Source of the DNA: Clavelina lepadiformis
Taxonomy: Eukaryota; Chordata; Ascidiacea; Aplousobranchia; Clavelinidae
NCBI RefSeq assembly: GCF_947623445.1
Contig: NC_135240.1
Coordinates: forward strand, 20,212,001-20,276,000
DNA length: 64,000 nt
Direction of reading: 5' to 3'
Notes under the pieces: model-generated
Seen by the model: only the letters and a program-made list of their open reading frames with translations
Databases searched by the model: none
Told to the model about the DNA's origin: nothing
Part shown: positions 52,148 to 63,580 of the stretch, one piece after another
How positions within the stretch are numbered: the stretch's first letter is position 1
Layout of the letters: every line of letters begins with the position of its first letter
Translations under genes and position numbers: made by a program

Positions 52148-53556
52148 CAGTGGTTCTTAACCTTTTTTCCCCCAGCGCCCCTTTTCAGAGGTTTCCATAG
52201 TCTGCTACCCACCATAATGAAAGGGATGTGTTAAAAATGATGAGTGTTTAGTGAAAAGACCGGCTTAATCACCAATCCGGTTGCCTTGTATTTGGGAGAA
52301 GCGATATTATTTAATATATTAATAAGAGTAATAGGCCTAATAACTGTAATAATAATAACAGAAATAATAAGAGAATGGTTGATAAAGAAAAATACACATT
52401 AATAAAGCTGGAAAAATGTATTTAATGGCTACCTTGGGCCTGGTGAGAACTTGCCAACTTAAGTAGTTTATATCTGGTTCAATATTTGATAAAAGAACCT
52501 CAGATCACCCTTTCTACTTATTTGCAATCTATTTCTCTGCTTAGTTAAGAGTTGCAAGACCGAACTGAATCCCTTCTCTACCAGGTAGCCTATGATGAAG
52601 GAAATGCTAACAGTAATAATTTGATTTTTTCCCAAAGATGAGGATATTTAACTTGTTCCTTTGGTCAGAAAGCTTCATAGCCAATCTGCTGAAACAACAC
52701 TTCACCTTCAAAGTCATTTTGCAAGTCTATAAGTTCATCAACTAGATTTGGATCAGCATTGTTTGCATCAGCCTGGAATGGATTTACAACCCACTCTGGT
52801 ATTTTTAATTCTTTGAGATCTTTAAATCTGATCAACAATTCTTCTTTCAATGCTTGAAGATGAGAGGAATAGCAGTCTAGATCAGTGTCTGACAAACATG
52901 AATCATCGGTTTGGTTTTTCTTTACGGCTTTTAAGCTAGGAAACTGATTTAAGTCTTCCCTTAGTAAACAATTTTTGTAGAAATCTAATTTGCTAATAAA
53001 TGCCATTATTATTCCCTTTGCTTTGATGAGACACATTTTGGTTCCTTGCAATTTAATGTTGACCTCATTTAATTTCTTGAAAATATCAGACAAATAAGCA
53101 ACGTCTGCTCTTCTGCTTTCCAAATCTGAACTCACTTTCTCATCCAATAATTCAAACTTAAAGAAATCAATAACAGAATCATAGAGGTCATAAAAGCGTT
53201 GTAGACACTTTCCTTTTGAAAGCCACCGGACTTCTGTATGTAGCAAGAGCCGTTCAAATTCTTCTTCATTTTCATGACAATGTTGACGAAATATGCGGTC
53301 ATTCAATGAATGGGCTTTGATCTTAATCACTGCTCGGATTACAGTTTGCAGGGTACTATGCCGCAGTTTGACCACCACTGGCCTATACAAAGCAAGAGTA
53401 TACATTGATCTTGATCTAGCAGAACTACTAAAGCAAATTTGCAGTGAGGTAAATATCGTTACACCTTCTGAATATAGTGCCCCCTGAGTATTTCCGCCCC
53501 TCTAAAAATCAAAAGCGCCCCCTAGGGGGCGGTAGCGCCCAGGTTAAGAACCACTG
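52148..53556 (-). mobile_element. hAT (Buster-like) transposon with partial transposase (1,409 bp)
   Basis: Perfect 15-base ends CAGTGGTTCTTAACC / GGTTAAGAACCACTG and perfect 8-base duplication GGTTAGCC (52140-52147 and 53557-53564). Subterminal GCGCCCC motifs are present at both ends. A 246-codon minus-strand ORF inside encodes the C-terminal half of a transposase. The element is shorter than an autonomous hAT (about 2.5-4 kb), so it is internally deleted. Confidence 0.95.
52665..53405 (-). pseudogene. hAT transposase C-terminal half, ZBED5/SCAND3-like
   Basis: Features include HTEVRWLSKGKCLQRFYDLY, a strong hallmark of the ZBED5/SCAND3/FAM200-related group of hAT transposases, then VSSDLESRRADVAYLSDIF and a tail rich in Leu and Asp ending QIGYEAF. 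The BED finger and first catalytic residues are absent, and the usual hATC ending is missing or diverged. The reading frame is intact for 246 codons, so the insertion may be recent or the segment under some constraint. Most likely a dead transposase fragment. Confidence 0.82.
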
Positions 53557-54109
53557 GGTTAGCCTAATGATCTGTGGATGGGCAACTGTAGACCAGGCGG
53601 GTCTAGTGCACAACCAGATGACATCACAATTAGAGTAGCTGGGGTCTAGTATACAAAAGCAACTGTTAACATCACGAACTTAAATTGGCTTGGCTGGACG
53701 TTTTGACGTTTATTTACATAATTAGAAATTGCTTGCAACCAACAAATCGAACCCATTCTTTAGATTTATTATTACTGCAGTTCCATACCCTTCATCAGCA
53801 GGACAGATAACCACATTAAACGAAAAAGGTGTATTGTGCTATCATACTTAATCGTTGTGGAAGGCCGTCTGGTTCCTGCTCTTTTGAGTCTTCTCTTTTG
53901 TTATCTCGTTTTACATCTTTTGTGTTTGTTTTTTGTTGTGTTTTCTGCTCTTTTAGCTGTACTCTCTTTATTATTATATTTTAACCTTTTTCCTTTAGTT
54001 GATTTCTATTTGTTAATTTGAGTTATCCCTTTTCTTTTAATTCTTCAATGCAAACATGAGTTTTATTTTCTCTTTGTTTCATTTAAATGCACCCAAGTTA
54101 GAATTGCAC

Positions 54110-54373
54110 CATGGACCAGACTGCAGAGTATGATGAGAACACACCGGCGATTTTATTGTCTAAAATTGCTCTGCACACCAGGGAAAACCGGTGTCTCTAA
54201 ATAAGAATGAAACACTAACACGACCCGATTTCCATCATAGGCTATAAGGTCGCACCTTGCCTGCACTAACACCGGGCAGCTTTGGGCCACAAGTCACAGT
54301 GCACACCGGAATTTTTCTTCTGCACATCCGAGATCTCGGAAAAAACTGCCATACTCTGCAGTCCGGACCATGG
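54110..54373. repeat. Inverted-repeat element with 24-base arms (about 264 bp)
   Basis: Arms CATGGACCAGACTGCAGAGT (from 54110) and, reversed, CATGGTCCGGACTGCAGAGT (to 54373) differ at two positions and both continue ATG. Inside, CACCGG-containing segments are repeated. A MITE is likely, but no flanking duplication was identified and the true ends may lie outside the arms. Confidence 0.5.
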
Positions 54374-56069
54374 GTTTGCATGACGATTGTTATTGGTATA
54401 CAGTATGTAATTGTTAAAAACTGGAAAAAGACGCAAAAATACTCCCAAGGAGAAATCACCATAGAGATCATACTGCAATAATTATAGCTATCAACACCAG
54501 TGAAGCAATAAAAATTATTTTTAGCTAAACATAGCAGGTGAAAAAGTTTAGTGGCAGACCAAAACACTGGCATTTGGTGAACCTTGACTTTAAACAAATG
54601 ATCTCTTGTGAGTACAGTAACTTTATGAAAGTTTATATGGAAACTGAGGTCTGGTAGTAAAGAGGTGTGCTTGTTAACCTCTGGCCACCCTTATATCGTA
54701 CTTGGGGTGGCAAGGCATCCTTGTCTGTCTAGGAATCGACACCGATGTTCTGCACAAATTGCCTGTTGCCATTTGGCCGCACATTATAAGTATTGCGTTG
54801 GCATGGTGCAAGGTTTGGCATTTCATTTATTGGCGCATTTACCCAACGCACTGAAAGTAAACTTTCCAGCAGGGATAACTTTAGAAAATGATTTTGACAT
54901 CTATTACTATGAAAAATTGGCCCAGTTTATTGGTGCGGTCATGAGACGTTGTGTCTATGCTGCACTTTGGTATTGCCCAAGTCGCTATTTTTTTAGTTTA
55001 CAGCTCATTTTATTAGCATTCATTAGCTTTTGTGTCATAAAAATCGTCACATCACAGGGCATTTCCACATTAAGAATAAATTACAACCAGGGTGTTGAAC
55101 CGGACTAAACTTGAACATTTGAATCGGTTGGAGTAGATGTTTTTTGAAAGCTGGAACCAGAACCTAACATATTAAATTTGTCTGAACCTGAACCGGGTTC
55201 GAACCTTTTTTCAATCAACAGTACTTTTTCAGTACAAAAATTTATCTAAGAGCAATAGAAAACAGGTTTTCTATGCCTATTTTTAAATGTAGAAGTCCTA
55301 AACTAATAAATACCCATTCATAATGAAATTCTTTGAACTAAGAAATTGCTTAGAACCCATACAAGTAATTAGCCAGGCAATGTCATTAGAACCCGGAGCG
55401 AGCTGTGTATTGGCAAGCTTGCTGAACCTAAACTTGGAGCGCAAGGAATGTATGCACCCAATTCGGATGTAAACTCAAACTAAAAACCGGTATAATAAAA
55501 TTTTGTGAAACCTGAACTGGATGTAAACCGTTTTCAACTGCGGTTTGACTCTCTGGTTAGAGCACATGTCACATTTGATGCAATTTAGTTTTATAAAAAC
55601 CTGATTTTGTCAATTACCTATGGTTTAGGAGCTCTTCTAAATTAATGGTTTGTATACCCTTCAGTGGCTCCAAGCCTGGAAGGCCACTCTTTCTGGGAAG
55701 GGAGATTGAGTTAAACTTTAGGAGAAATGAGCAAAAGATCTTCTAAAAAATAAAATAGTTAACAATTCATTAATGCGGGCTGACCACAACAAAACTGTGT
55801 TTTGACAATACGTAGAACTTTAGCTAGATTTACCATTCTTTTTATCTATCTTTATCTGCATATATCTTGGGAAAGTTAAAACAACCTGGTGCAGTAGTTA
55901 AAAAATTAATAGGCTTTTCTGTTTTTCCCCCCATAATTGGCATTATGTAAAAACTTTAATTTAGCAACTCTGGTGCTGTATGACATTATATGCATGTATT
56001 TTGAGACTGTATGACATAAGTAGAACACATATGTTTTTGAAGAAAGCAAATTTTGTTGATAGTCTAGTG
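54374..56069. other. Intergenic region with ORF of unknown meaning
   Basis: The 147-codon plus-strand ORF at 54665-55108 is cysteine- and histidine-rich in its first half and hydrophobic near its end (FFSLQLILLAFISFCVI). I recognise no family and see no Kozak or splice context to favour it. From 55092 to 55540 the sequence is rich in AACCTGAAC/GAACCGG variants, perhaps a decayed MITE with GTTGAACCGG-like ends. Confidence 0.35.
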
Positions 56070-56426
56070 CTGGGGTGTCCAACCTTTTTGGCCAAAGGGC
56101 CACATGCGATTTACAAATGATTGTGTGGGCCACTTGAGTGTTTACTGCTAATTTCTAATTAAAACCCTCACACCAAAATTCTAATCTTAGAAATAAATTG
56201 TGATGAAATAAAATTAACTTGAACAGTTGTGCACCCCTGCACTTGAGACTTAGTATATTATCTATCTATTGCTCTTTTTGTCTCCACTATCTATTGCTCT
56301 ATAGTATAGAGAGAATGGAATGTAAGTTCGCCATAAATTACGGAGGCGATTTAGTTAAATTCATTTCGAAAAATACCGTGCGGGCCACTGAAAACCTTCC
56401 CGCGGGCCACGGGTTGGACACCCCTG
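56070..56426. mobile_element. Non-autonomous hAT element, family A, copy 2 (357 bp, inverted)
   Basis: Ends CTGGGGTGTCCAACC and GGTTGGACACCCCTG; flanks GTCTAGTG (56062-56069) and GTCTGGTG (56427-56434) match 7/8. Its left part is the reverse complement of the right part of the element at 14255-14718 (GTGGGCCACTTGAGTGTTTACTGC), and its right part of that element's left. So the two are the same family in opposite orientation, this one about 107 bases shorter. Confidence 0.9.
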
Positions 56427-56652
56427 GTCTGGTGCAATGGTATTGGTAATACACATTACCTACATTGGATTTGACAATAATAGAAAAAAATAAATAAAAA
56501 CGACAAAACTAAGCCAACTTTTTCACCGGTAGTGGCACTATTGGTTGTGAGAAAGCAAGAATCAAGCCCTAGCTAGTACTGCCCATATTTAGCAAAAAGT
56601 TGTTAGCTGGGAAACCATCGGATTGCTGATATTGTTGTTTGCTATTTTTAGA

Positions 56653-57852
56653 ATGAATCATATCAGCAAAAAGTGTTCTGAATCTTACTGGAAATCAGTC
56701 AAGCTTGCAGTTGCAGTGGCTATTATAAGATTAAAGCCACAGTATTTAAGTGGTGAACAGTATGCTACCTATCTGCAAATTCAACTTCTGCAGAAAAAAA
56801 GCAAGAAACAAGAAGCGGAACACAATACTTGTTCATCAGGAAAAATAACTGGTGTTGTTTTACCGAATTGCAGTGATGAGTTTAAATGTTTGAATAATAT
56901 TGATGTAGATACATTTTTTATAAGAAGATGTAATTCATCAGTGAAAACCTTTTGGCATAAAGGTAACATAAAACCGCTTCAAAAATACATCATGGATTGT
57001 ACATCAGTCAGGGCTCCCACTGGTTGTTTACTTAACTTTGAAGTAAACAAAGGAAAAGATTTAAGCAATCACATGCTGAAAAAGACAGCAAATATAATAG
57101 ATGAACTGTTTAAACTTCTTTCCGAATCAAATGATGACTTCTGTATGAAATATAGAAATATTATCTTAGAAACAGCAAAGTGCATTATTGATGCAGTGGT
57201 TTTTCATCAAAACCAGCCGTTAAAACCATTGAATGATCACCATGATATGACGCTAACAGAACTTTATGAAAAGTGCCTCAATTTTAGCAACTACTTAATA
57301 ATTGACTTGAGTTATTCAGTGTCTTTGAAAAGAAAATCCTTGTACTGTGATCTATATTACTACTTCGCTCAATGCAAGATGCTCTCAGCTAAGATGGTAA
57401 AACAACTGCTTGTGTGGATTACCAATGTTAGCAAAGATGTGTACAATGCAGTTAAATTTAATTCTTGTGAAAATGTTATTGATGCTGTAGCTTTGCCACT
57501 CATAAATTCTGGCATAGCATTCAGCCTGTTGGAAGCAGTAGTTTTGTCCTTACACAATAATAGTAAGCAGCCTAACTTTATAAATATGGAGAGCCAGGTT
57601 ACGTCAGAAAAATTCATTTCAGCTGCTGGGCATGAAAAAAAACAAAGAGTAAGTACTAGAAAATTAATTCCTAGAAAATCAAGAGATGATTGCAGCCTTA
57701 CAGCCATGATGGAATCTTTGTCACAACCTGAATTCGATAAAGAGTTGCAGTTACTGCAAAGAAACGCTCATCATTCTATTCTAGCCCTAGCCTATGAGTT
57801 TCCAATACTTGCTGCATACAGTTTTAAACTAGGCCTAAACGTGATTGAGTGA
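56653..57852 (+). CDS. MEI4: MEI4 orthologue, meiotic double-strand-break factor (399 aa, one exon)
   Basis: MEI4 works with REC114 and IHO1 on meiotic chromosome axes to allow SPO11-type double-strand breaks. The N-terminus SYWKSVKLAVAVAIIRLKP aligns with mammalian KLALALAIIRSKP, the family's first conserved motif. The C-terminal LLQRNAHHSILALAYEFPIL aligns with FLQKHDETIFQLSDAFPLF, followed by YSFKLGLNV (human YLWRVGILL). The length, 399 residues, fits the mammalian protein (about 385-390). The frame is open from 56623, but an acceptor TTTGCTATTTTTAG ends at 56651, so ATG 56653 is chosen. The mammalian gene has several exons; here the whole CDS is one exon. AATAAA lies only 6 bases after the stop (57858-57863). 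The middle is poorly conserved, as is usual for this fast-evolving family. Confidence 0.82.
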   Translation: MNHISKKCSESYWKSVKLAVAVAIIRLKPQYLSGEQYATYLQIQLLQKKSKKQEAEHNTCSSGKITGVVLPNCSDEFKCLNNIDVDTFFIRRCNSSVKTFWHKGNIKPLQKYIMDCTSVRAPTGCLLNFEVNKGKDLSNHMLKKTANIIDELFKLLSESNDDFCMKYRNIILETAKCIIDAVVFHQNQPLKPLNDHHDMTLTELYEKCLNFSNYLIIDLSYSVSLKRKSLYCDLYYYFAQCKMLSAKMVKQLLVWITNVSKDVYNAVKFNSCENVIDAVALPLINSGIAFSLLEAVVLSLHNNSKQPNFINMESQVTSEKFISAAGHEKKQRVSTRKLIPRKSRDDCSLTAMMESLSQPEFDKELQLLQRNAHHSILALAYEFPILAAYSFKLGLNVIE

Positions 57853-59328
57853 ATGAAAATAAATGGTAAATTGAAAGCATAATATCAGTATAAAGATTGC
57901 AATAAGTTGTCTGCTGTTGTTTTCAGCTGAAGTGTTACTTCCAATGCATTTATATTTTTTGAACTAGAGTTGATTATATCACCTATAGTAAAATTTATTT
58001 ATTATGACACCTATAGAGGCTTGCAATAAGTTGCCGTTATAGATGAATTATCATAAATCATTCCAAAGTCGACTTAACAAGGTTTAATCCATTCAGGTTT
58101 GCAAGTGTAATGAAAATATGCTAAATTGGTGAAACTCGCAGAAAAAATTCATTCCACAAAGAAAATTTTGTTACAATGTTTTACAGTGAAATGCAATTTG
58201 CGCACTACTGCTTGTTATGTTATACGGAACTTCTTCTCTTATGAGCAAAAAACTGGAGTGTGGTTTATGATATAGCCTTCTTTGTTATGCAAAAGATGAA
58301 AATTATGCTGGGACTAAGCAAAATGTAGTTTTAAAGGCGAATTGTCAATATCAACGTAGCCGTTATAGAGGAATTCTTCTGTATCAGTTATTACGATGAT
58401 TTTATGTGCCATTATCATTTGTAGTTTCTCAGTTGAAGTTACATTGATCTCGTTTTTTGGCAGCATGTAAATACATTGTCAAAAGGTCCCATGTGCTTGT
58501 TATTTTCGTATATATTTATGAAGTTGTTATTAACAAAGAGTTTAGAAACTAAAAAGTAATAACCTTCTTAGAAAGCAATTAGTTTGCACTATAGCTTTGT
58601 AGCTTAACAACCAGGGAAGTGCGAAGATTCCTTGGTTGGTCTTTTAAGTAATGATCTTTGCCTTCGGTTTTATTCCTCTTATGACAAACGCACATGCCGT
58701 CACACATAGACTTGTCGCCTTTTATCCTTCGCTGCGACCCATTAATCGCAGTCACGGTTGAATTATTTTAATTTTGTAGTGATTTAAGCGCTTGTGCGGA
58801 GTAGTAACCATCACCTTCAGCAAAACCGTATGTAATAATCGTCTTCGAAAAGGTTGTAAGAGGTAAATTGAGTGGCCCATATTTAATGGACTTATGCGGT
58901 TATCCTGTTTTTATTAACATGTTTGTAATTTTTTAAATCTGATTTCCAGTTTAAGAAAAGGTGGTGAAATTCTAAATCAAGTGGAAAATACACACAAAAA
59001 TTCCAGCGTTCATTTGTTAAAATTTTGCTTTATTTGGCTTTGCAATAAACACTAAGAGTTAGCCTCTGTGCGTCGACAATGGTCTTAAGTTTGAGAATAT
59101 GTAAATTTACCTATTAGTGGAATGATTTGACCATAGGTCTGACTACAGTCACTACACAAGAATTCTTACCAATAATTCTGATATTATAAGATAAATTTTA
59201 GCAGCATCAAATTATTTTTAAAAAAATATTTGAAAATGTTGCATGGTGCAATGTAATTTCTCAACATAGTCTCATTTAAATAACTTGACTTAATACGATT
59301 GTCCAAAAGAACTCAACTTGTGTGTAAG

Positions 59329-59380
59329 AAACTGAAGATTCCAGGAGAGCAGATAGAGAAGAATTTAACATTGCAAGCAG
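59329..59380 (+). other. Candidate internal exon of unknown gene
   Basis: A 52-base segment between a weak acceptor (CTTGTGTGTAAG) and a strong donor (GCAAGCAG|GTACAG), open as KLKIPGEQIEKNLTLQA. The frame also stays open beyond the donor for about 50 codons. No family was recognised. Confidence 0.25.
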
Positions 59381-62300
59381 GTACAGATTTGGATAAAACT
59401 GTGATATTGTTTGACATGCCACTGAAGAAGAAGTGTTGTTTCGATAATCCATGTTTGGGTATGCAAAAAATCGTAATCTTGTACAATTCTGGTATGTATA
59501 GTATTATCAGAAAAAATTCACAACTATACATTGGTTATTTTTGATTAGAATTAATAAGTTTTCTCTGGTATAGACTAACAGACCAGACTGGAAAGTAAGG
59601 CAAAGACAAGGTTTGGTTTGATGGTATGCGCTGAAAGCTCAATTCTTTGTTCATTTATTATAAATCGGCATGAAGACAAAAAAGTTCATCGTGCACATTC
59701 ATTAACCTCGTGTATGCAGCTGCCACACTTTGCACTAATAGAGAACACATACAATTGTGGCTGTTTGTACTGTATGATGAAGTAAATATGAAAATCCACT
59801 TGTATAATATATTCGGAAAAATGTTTAAAATTTAATAAACAAAAGTAAATTTTCCGTAAAATAGTGACATTCTTGTTTGCGTTTAACTGAAGAAGCATAA
59901 AAAAACTGCTATGCTTATCCCATGCATATTTTGGTACCGGTGAATTAAAAATGTCAGCCTTTAATGATAGTATTAAAACATAAAATTCAGTGACATTATT
60001 CAAGAAAAAAATGCAGAGTTCAATGACATAATAAAACATTTTGTAGCCTAGATGTTATGCATTCTGCCACACTTCATACCTGCAATTATACTCCCCAGTG
60101 TTGATGCGCTTTCTTGAATTCATTTAGCTTCCATCAATGTAACTTTATATAAATAATGCTTCAATTTTTTTGGATTTTCTCTATTTTTAAAAACGCAAGA
60201 AATGTTATTGTAATCGAACACGTTTAAATTGAATAGCATATACCGCAACTTATTTTTAATTACTCTTGCTGATTTTATTGGTATTTATGTTGTTAGAATT
60301 GATAATCTAGGCCTCTCAGTTATGTTTCAAAGTTGAGCCAAATAAATATAACTTTAATAAAAGAATTTACTTCAGAACACAAAAATGGCATTACGACATT
60401 ATTTATTTCAAACAAGTTAAAAAGCAGATTGATTCAAAATTTTAAAGTTGAAAATCTATTGTCCTGGAGAAAATTTGATGAAATTATTGGTATTGTTATT
60501 CTTATGTTTGTATCTCCAGATATAAGTGGTTGTTGAAACTTTGAAAAAGCCTATTTGGCCAGCCTATAGTGACCAAATTTAATTCAGCGCACAAAAAAGT
60601 TGCGATAAACTTTCATCATGAATAACTTATACATTACAAATGCTACAAGCATGAAACTTCTGCAATGTGTACTGTGAACAGACTTGCAACACGGCTAGGA
60701 AATTCCATATTAATACGACTAGGAAATTCCAAATTCCATCTATTAATGTTACACATCGTGTACTAATATTCATTTAAGCTGAACAATAAAATTGATATAA
60801 TTAATTATTCATCATTTTATGTGTGAAGTAACGTTATGAATGTTATCAAGCTATTTACTCTGGTGTAGTTCCACAGTGTATGAATCTTTTGAAAATAGTT
60901 TGTATGTTAATTCAGAGAGCTCCAATCTAAGACAGAAGTAAAAACTGTATAGATTGAATATACAATAAAAAAGTTTGTTATAGTGTATTTTTATTTAATA
61001 TGATATGGTTGGTTAAAATCAAGTTTTAAAACCTTGCAGTGAAGAAGCTAAACTGAATTACCACGATTAGATTTGTTGCAATAAATAATGCTCAGTTAGG
61101 CAATGCCGCTAGACATTGCTTGAAATTATGTGATGCGCTTTTTATGTTATTCTTTTTTTTTGTTCGTTTTTTCTTCCCCTATATAGTAACTTTATTCATC
61201 ATTTTTTACTTTGTGCATTGTACAAGTATGGATTATCTGTAATCACCCAGCTGCTTTGAAATTAAGTTGTTTGACCGCCAAACTACATCGTGTTTGAAAT
61301 AAATTGTTCTGGAAAACATTCAGGGAAGATCATATACTGTAAACTAAAAGCCCTAACATCAATGCATCCATCAAGGAGTGTTCACAGGCAAATTAATAAA
61401 CTAACAGATGTGAATTCAATACAGTACCATGTTTAAGTTATGCCAAAATTTTCTTTTTCTCCCTCTAGTACTAATGATATTCTATACAAATATTCTAATA
61501 CTAAGCAAATATTCTAATACTAATGATAGCTTATAGTTTTCAAGAATACATAGTTGTAAACAGCAGCAGACACAAAGTAGGCTATACAGTACATTTTGTG
61601 AGTTTACGGACATAAATCAAACTTTGTAAGAAAATAGAATTCTTATGTAAAATAATTTAATCAAAGGAGAAGTTATTTTTTTAAGTTTGACTGAAGTTTG
61701 GTCCTTTCTTTTATGTCAGTTTTTTCTTTTACTTAAAGGCTGTCAAACTTGCTAATGTTGTATTTGAAAATTTTGCTTATTGGTATCGCTATGGTGTATG
61801 TTAGCACATTGTGGTTGACTAATTTTTTGAGAAGGTCAATACATACATGCCATGAAAAAATGCATTTAGCAAAAATTTTTATTTTGTTTCATGTAAACTG
61901 TAGAAATTGACGGAATTTTTCTTATTGGTTGTTAACTTTGCATTATTTTTTAAAGGTGATTAACAGTAAATAATTTTATTATATTTTTGACTTTTATGTA
62001 ATGGTTTAAGGTCAAATTGTTTTTGGACTTACCTCTCACTTTAAGTAAACACGCCTTTGAAAATTAACACATAATAGATTGGGAGAATACTCATGAGTCA
62101 TGGCTTATGTGCTGAATTTTGAATCAGTTTACTGGAAAAGAAAATTTATGGAATCGTTTTTTGTTGACTCGAAACAGGATTATATAAATGAGAAAAAGGA
62201 TCCACTACTGTTGTTTAGGGTTATATATTCACAATACTTTTCTTCAACTTGCTATGTATTTGTTTGCCATTAGCTGTCATTTACTGTTTCTTTTGCTTTA

Positions 62301-63522
62301 TTATGTATATAATTTTGCATTTTTTTCTCTTAATAATCACACGTTATAATAATTTTTTATTTATTTTGCTCATATCTAAGTAATTTTATCTACTGTAGTT
62401 TTAGAAACTAAATGCTATTTTATGTTGTTGTAATCTACCCTGATAGACTCAACCGTCAGTGAAACATTGGCTATATAAAAAATGTCGTACATCCTTTTGT
62501 TATTGAAATTATGCCTGGTGGCAAAAAAGTATTTTTGTAATGGGTCATTTTTGCCTTTCCATGAAAGATATTTTCGAAAAATCAACATACTGTGTGAATT
62601 AGGTACCATAGTAAAAATACTGTTTAGATGTTTTTGTTGTTTCTGTACAAATGTTTATTTTAAAAATAATTTTCTATTACACCACCTATAAATAGTTTTC
62701 TATATCGTGCTAGTTGTTAAGTTTATATTTTAGATTTAGAGTGGTTAAATTTATAATATATTTAAGTTGGATTTAGCATAATTGATCTTATTTTACATGC
62801 CATAAATTGTCTGATTCTGTTTATACACATAACTATAAACGTTACATAATAATAATATATATTCCAAATTGCAGGAAGGTTGCCCTGAAATCCATATGAC
62901 CTTACAAATGTTTGAATTAATCTTTATATACCAAAGCTCATGAAACGTGAAACCTTATTTTATAGCTCATAGGCTGTGTTTACGTATATATTATGAAAGA
63001 TTAGTTTAAAACATATTCAATGCAATAATGTCCGTCATAAAAAAACTAGACATTTTATAACCTACTTGAAATTAATCCTTTTGCTTTATCTTGGTATTTT
63101 ATCCCAAATACTGCAAATGTTTTTATTTGCCTACTAAAACCTTTCTCAAATTGAAATCTTTGTTTAATGTTACCTGTATTGTTTTAAATAAATGGAAGGT
63201 CTTAAAACAACCAGGCAAACTTACACGTATATGAGTTCTTTAAATCATTATAAATTACCTATATTTGGTTTCCAAGTTGCCTGAATGTTGTTGTTCTCTT
63301 TTGCTATGCAGCGATTAGGACCGTCAAAATTATATATATCAATAAATTGGTCAAAGAAAAGAACTATTTTTCAACTCTTAGTTTTTCTCAGCTTTTTTGA
63401 ATACACATGTTTGTTTTGCAGCAGAAAAACCATAAACAGCAACAGAAGTATGTTTGGTTGGTTTTTGCTTTATGGGATGATTTTCCCAGACTACATTAAA
63501 TTGATTTGCTGTTATCTACAAG

Positions 63523-63580
63523 TCCACATCAACTTTGGACAGGATATGAAGCAAATGCTATGTAATCTACTTGATGACAG
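63523..63580 (+). other. Candidate internal exon of unknown gene
   Basis: A 58-base segment between acceptor TTTGCTGTTATCTACAAG and strong donor GATGACAG|GTATTATC; the open frame reads HINFGQDMKQMLCNLLDD. No family was recognised. Together with the acceptor CATGTTTGTTTTGCAG ending near 63421 it hints at a plus-strand gene. Confidence 0.3.

Noticed and set aside
54665..55108. 147-codon plus-strand ORF as a gene
   Set aside because: No family resemblance, no promoter or splice support, and flanked by repeat-like sequence; kept only as a note.
57369..57707. 112-codon ORF antisense to MEI4
   Set aside because: Shadow frame within the MEI4 exon.
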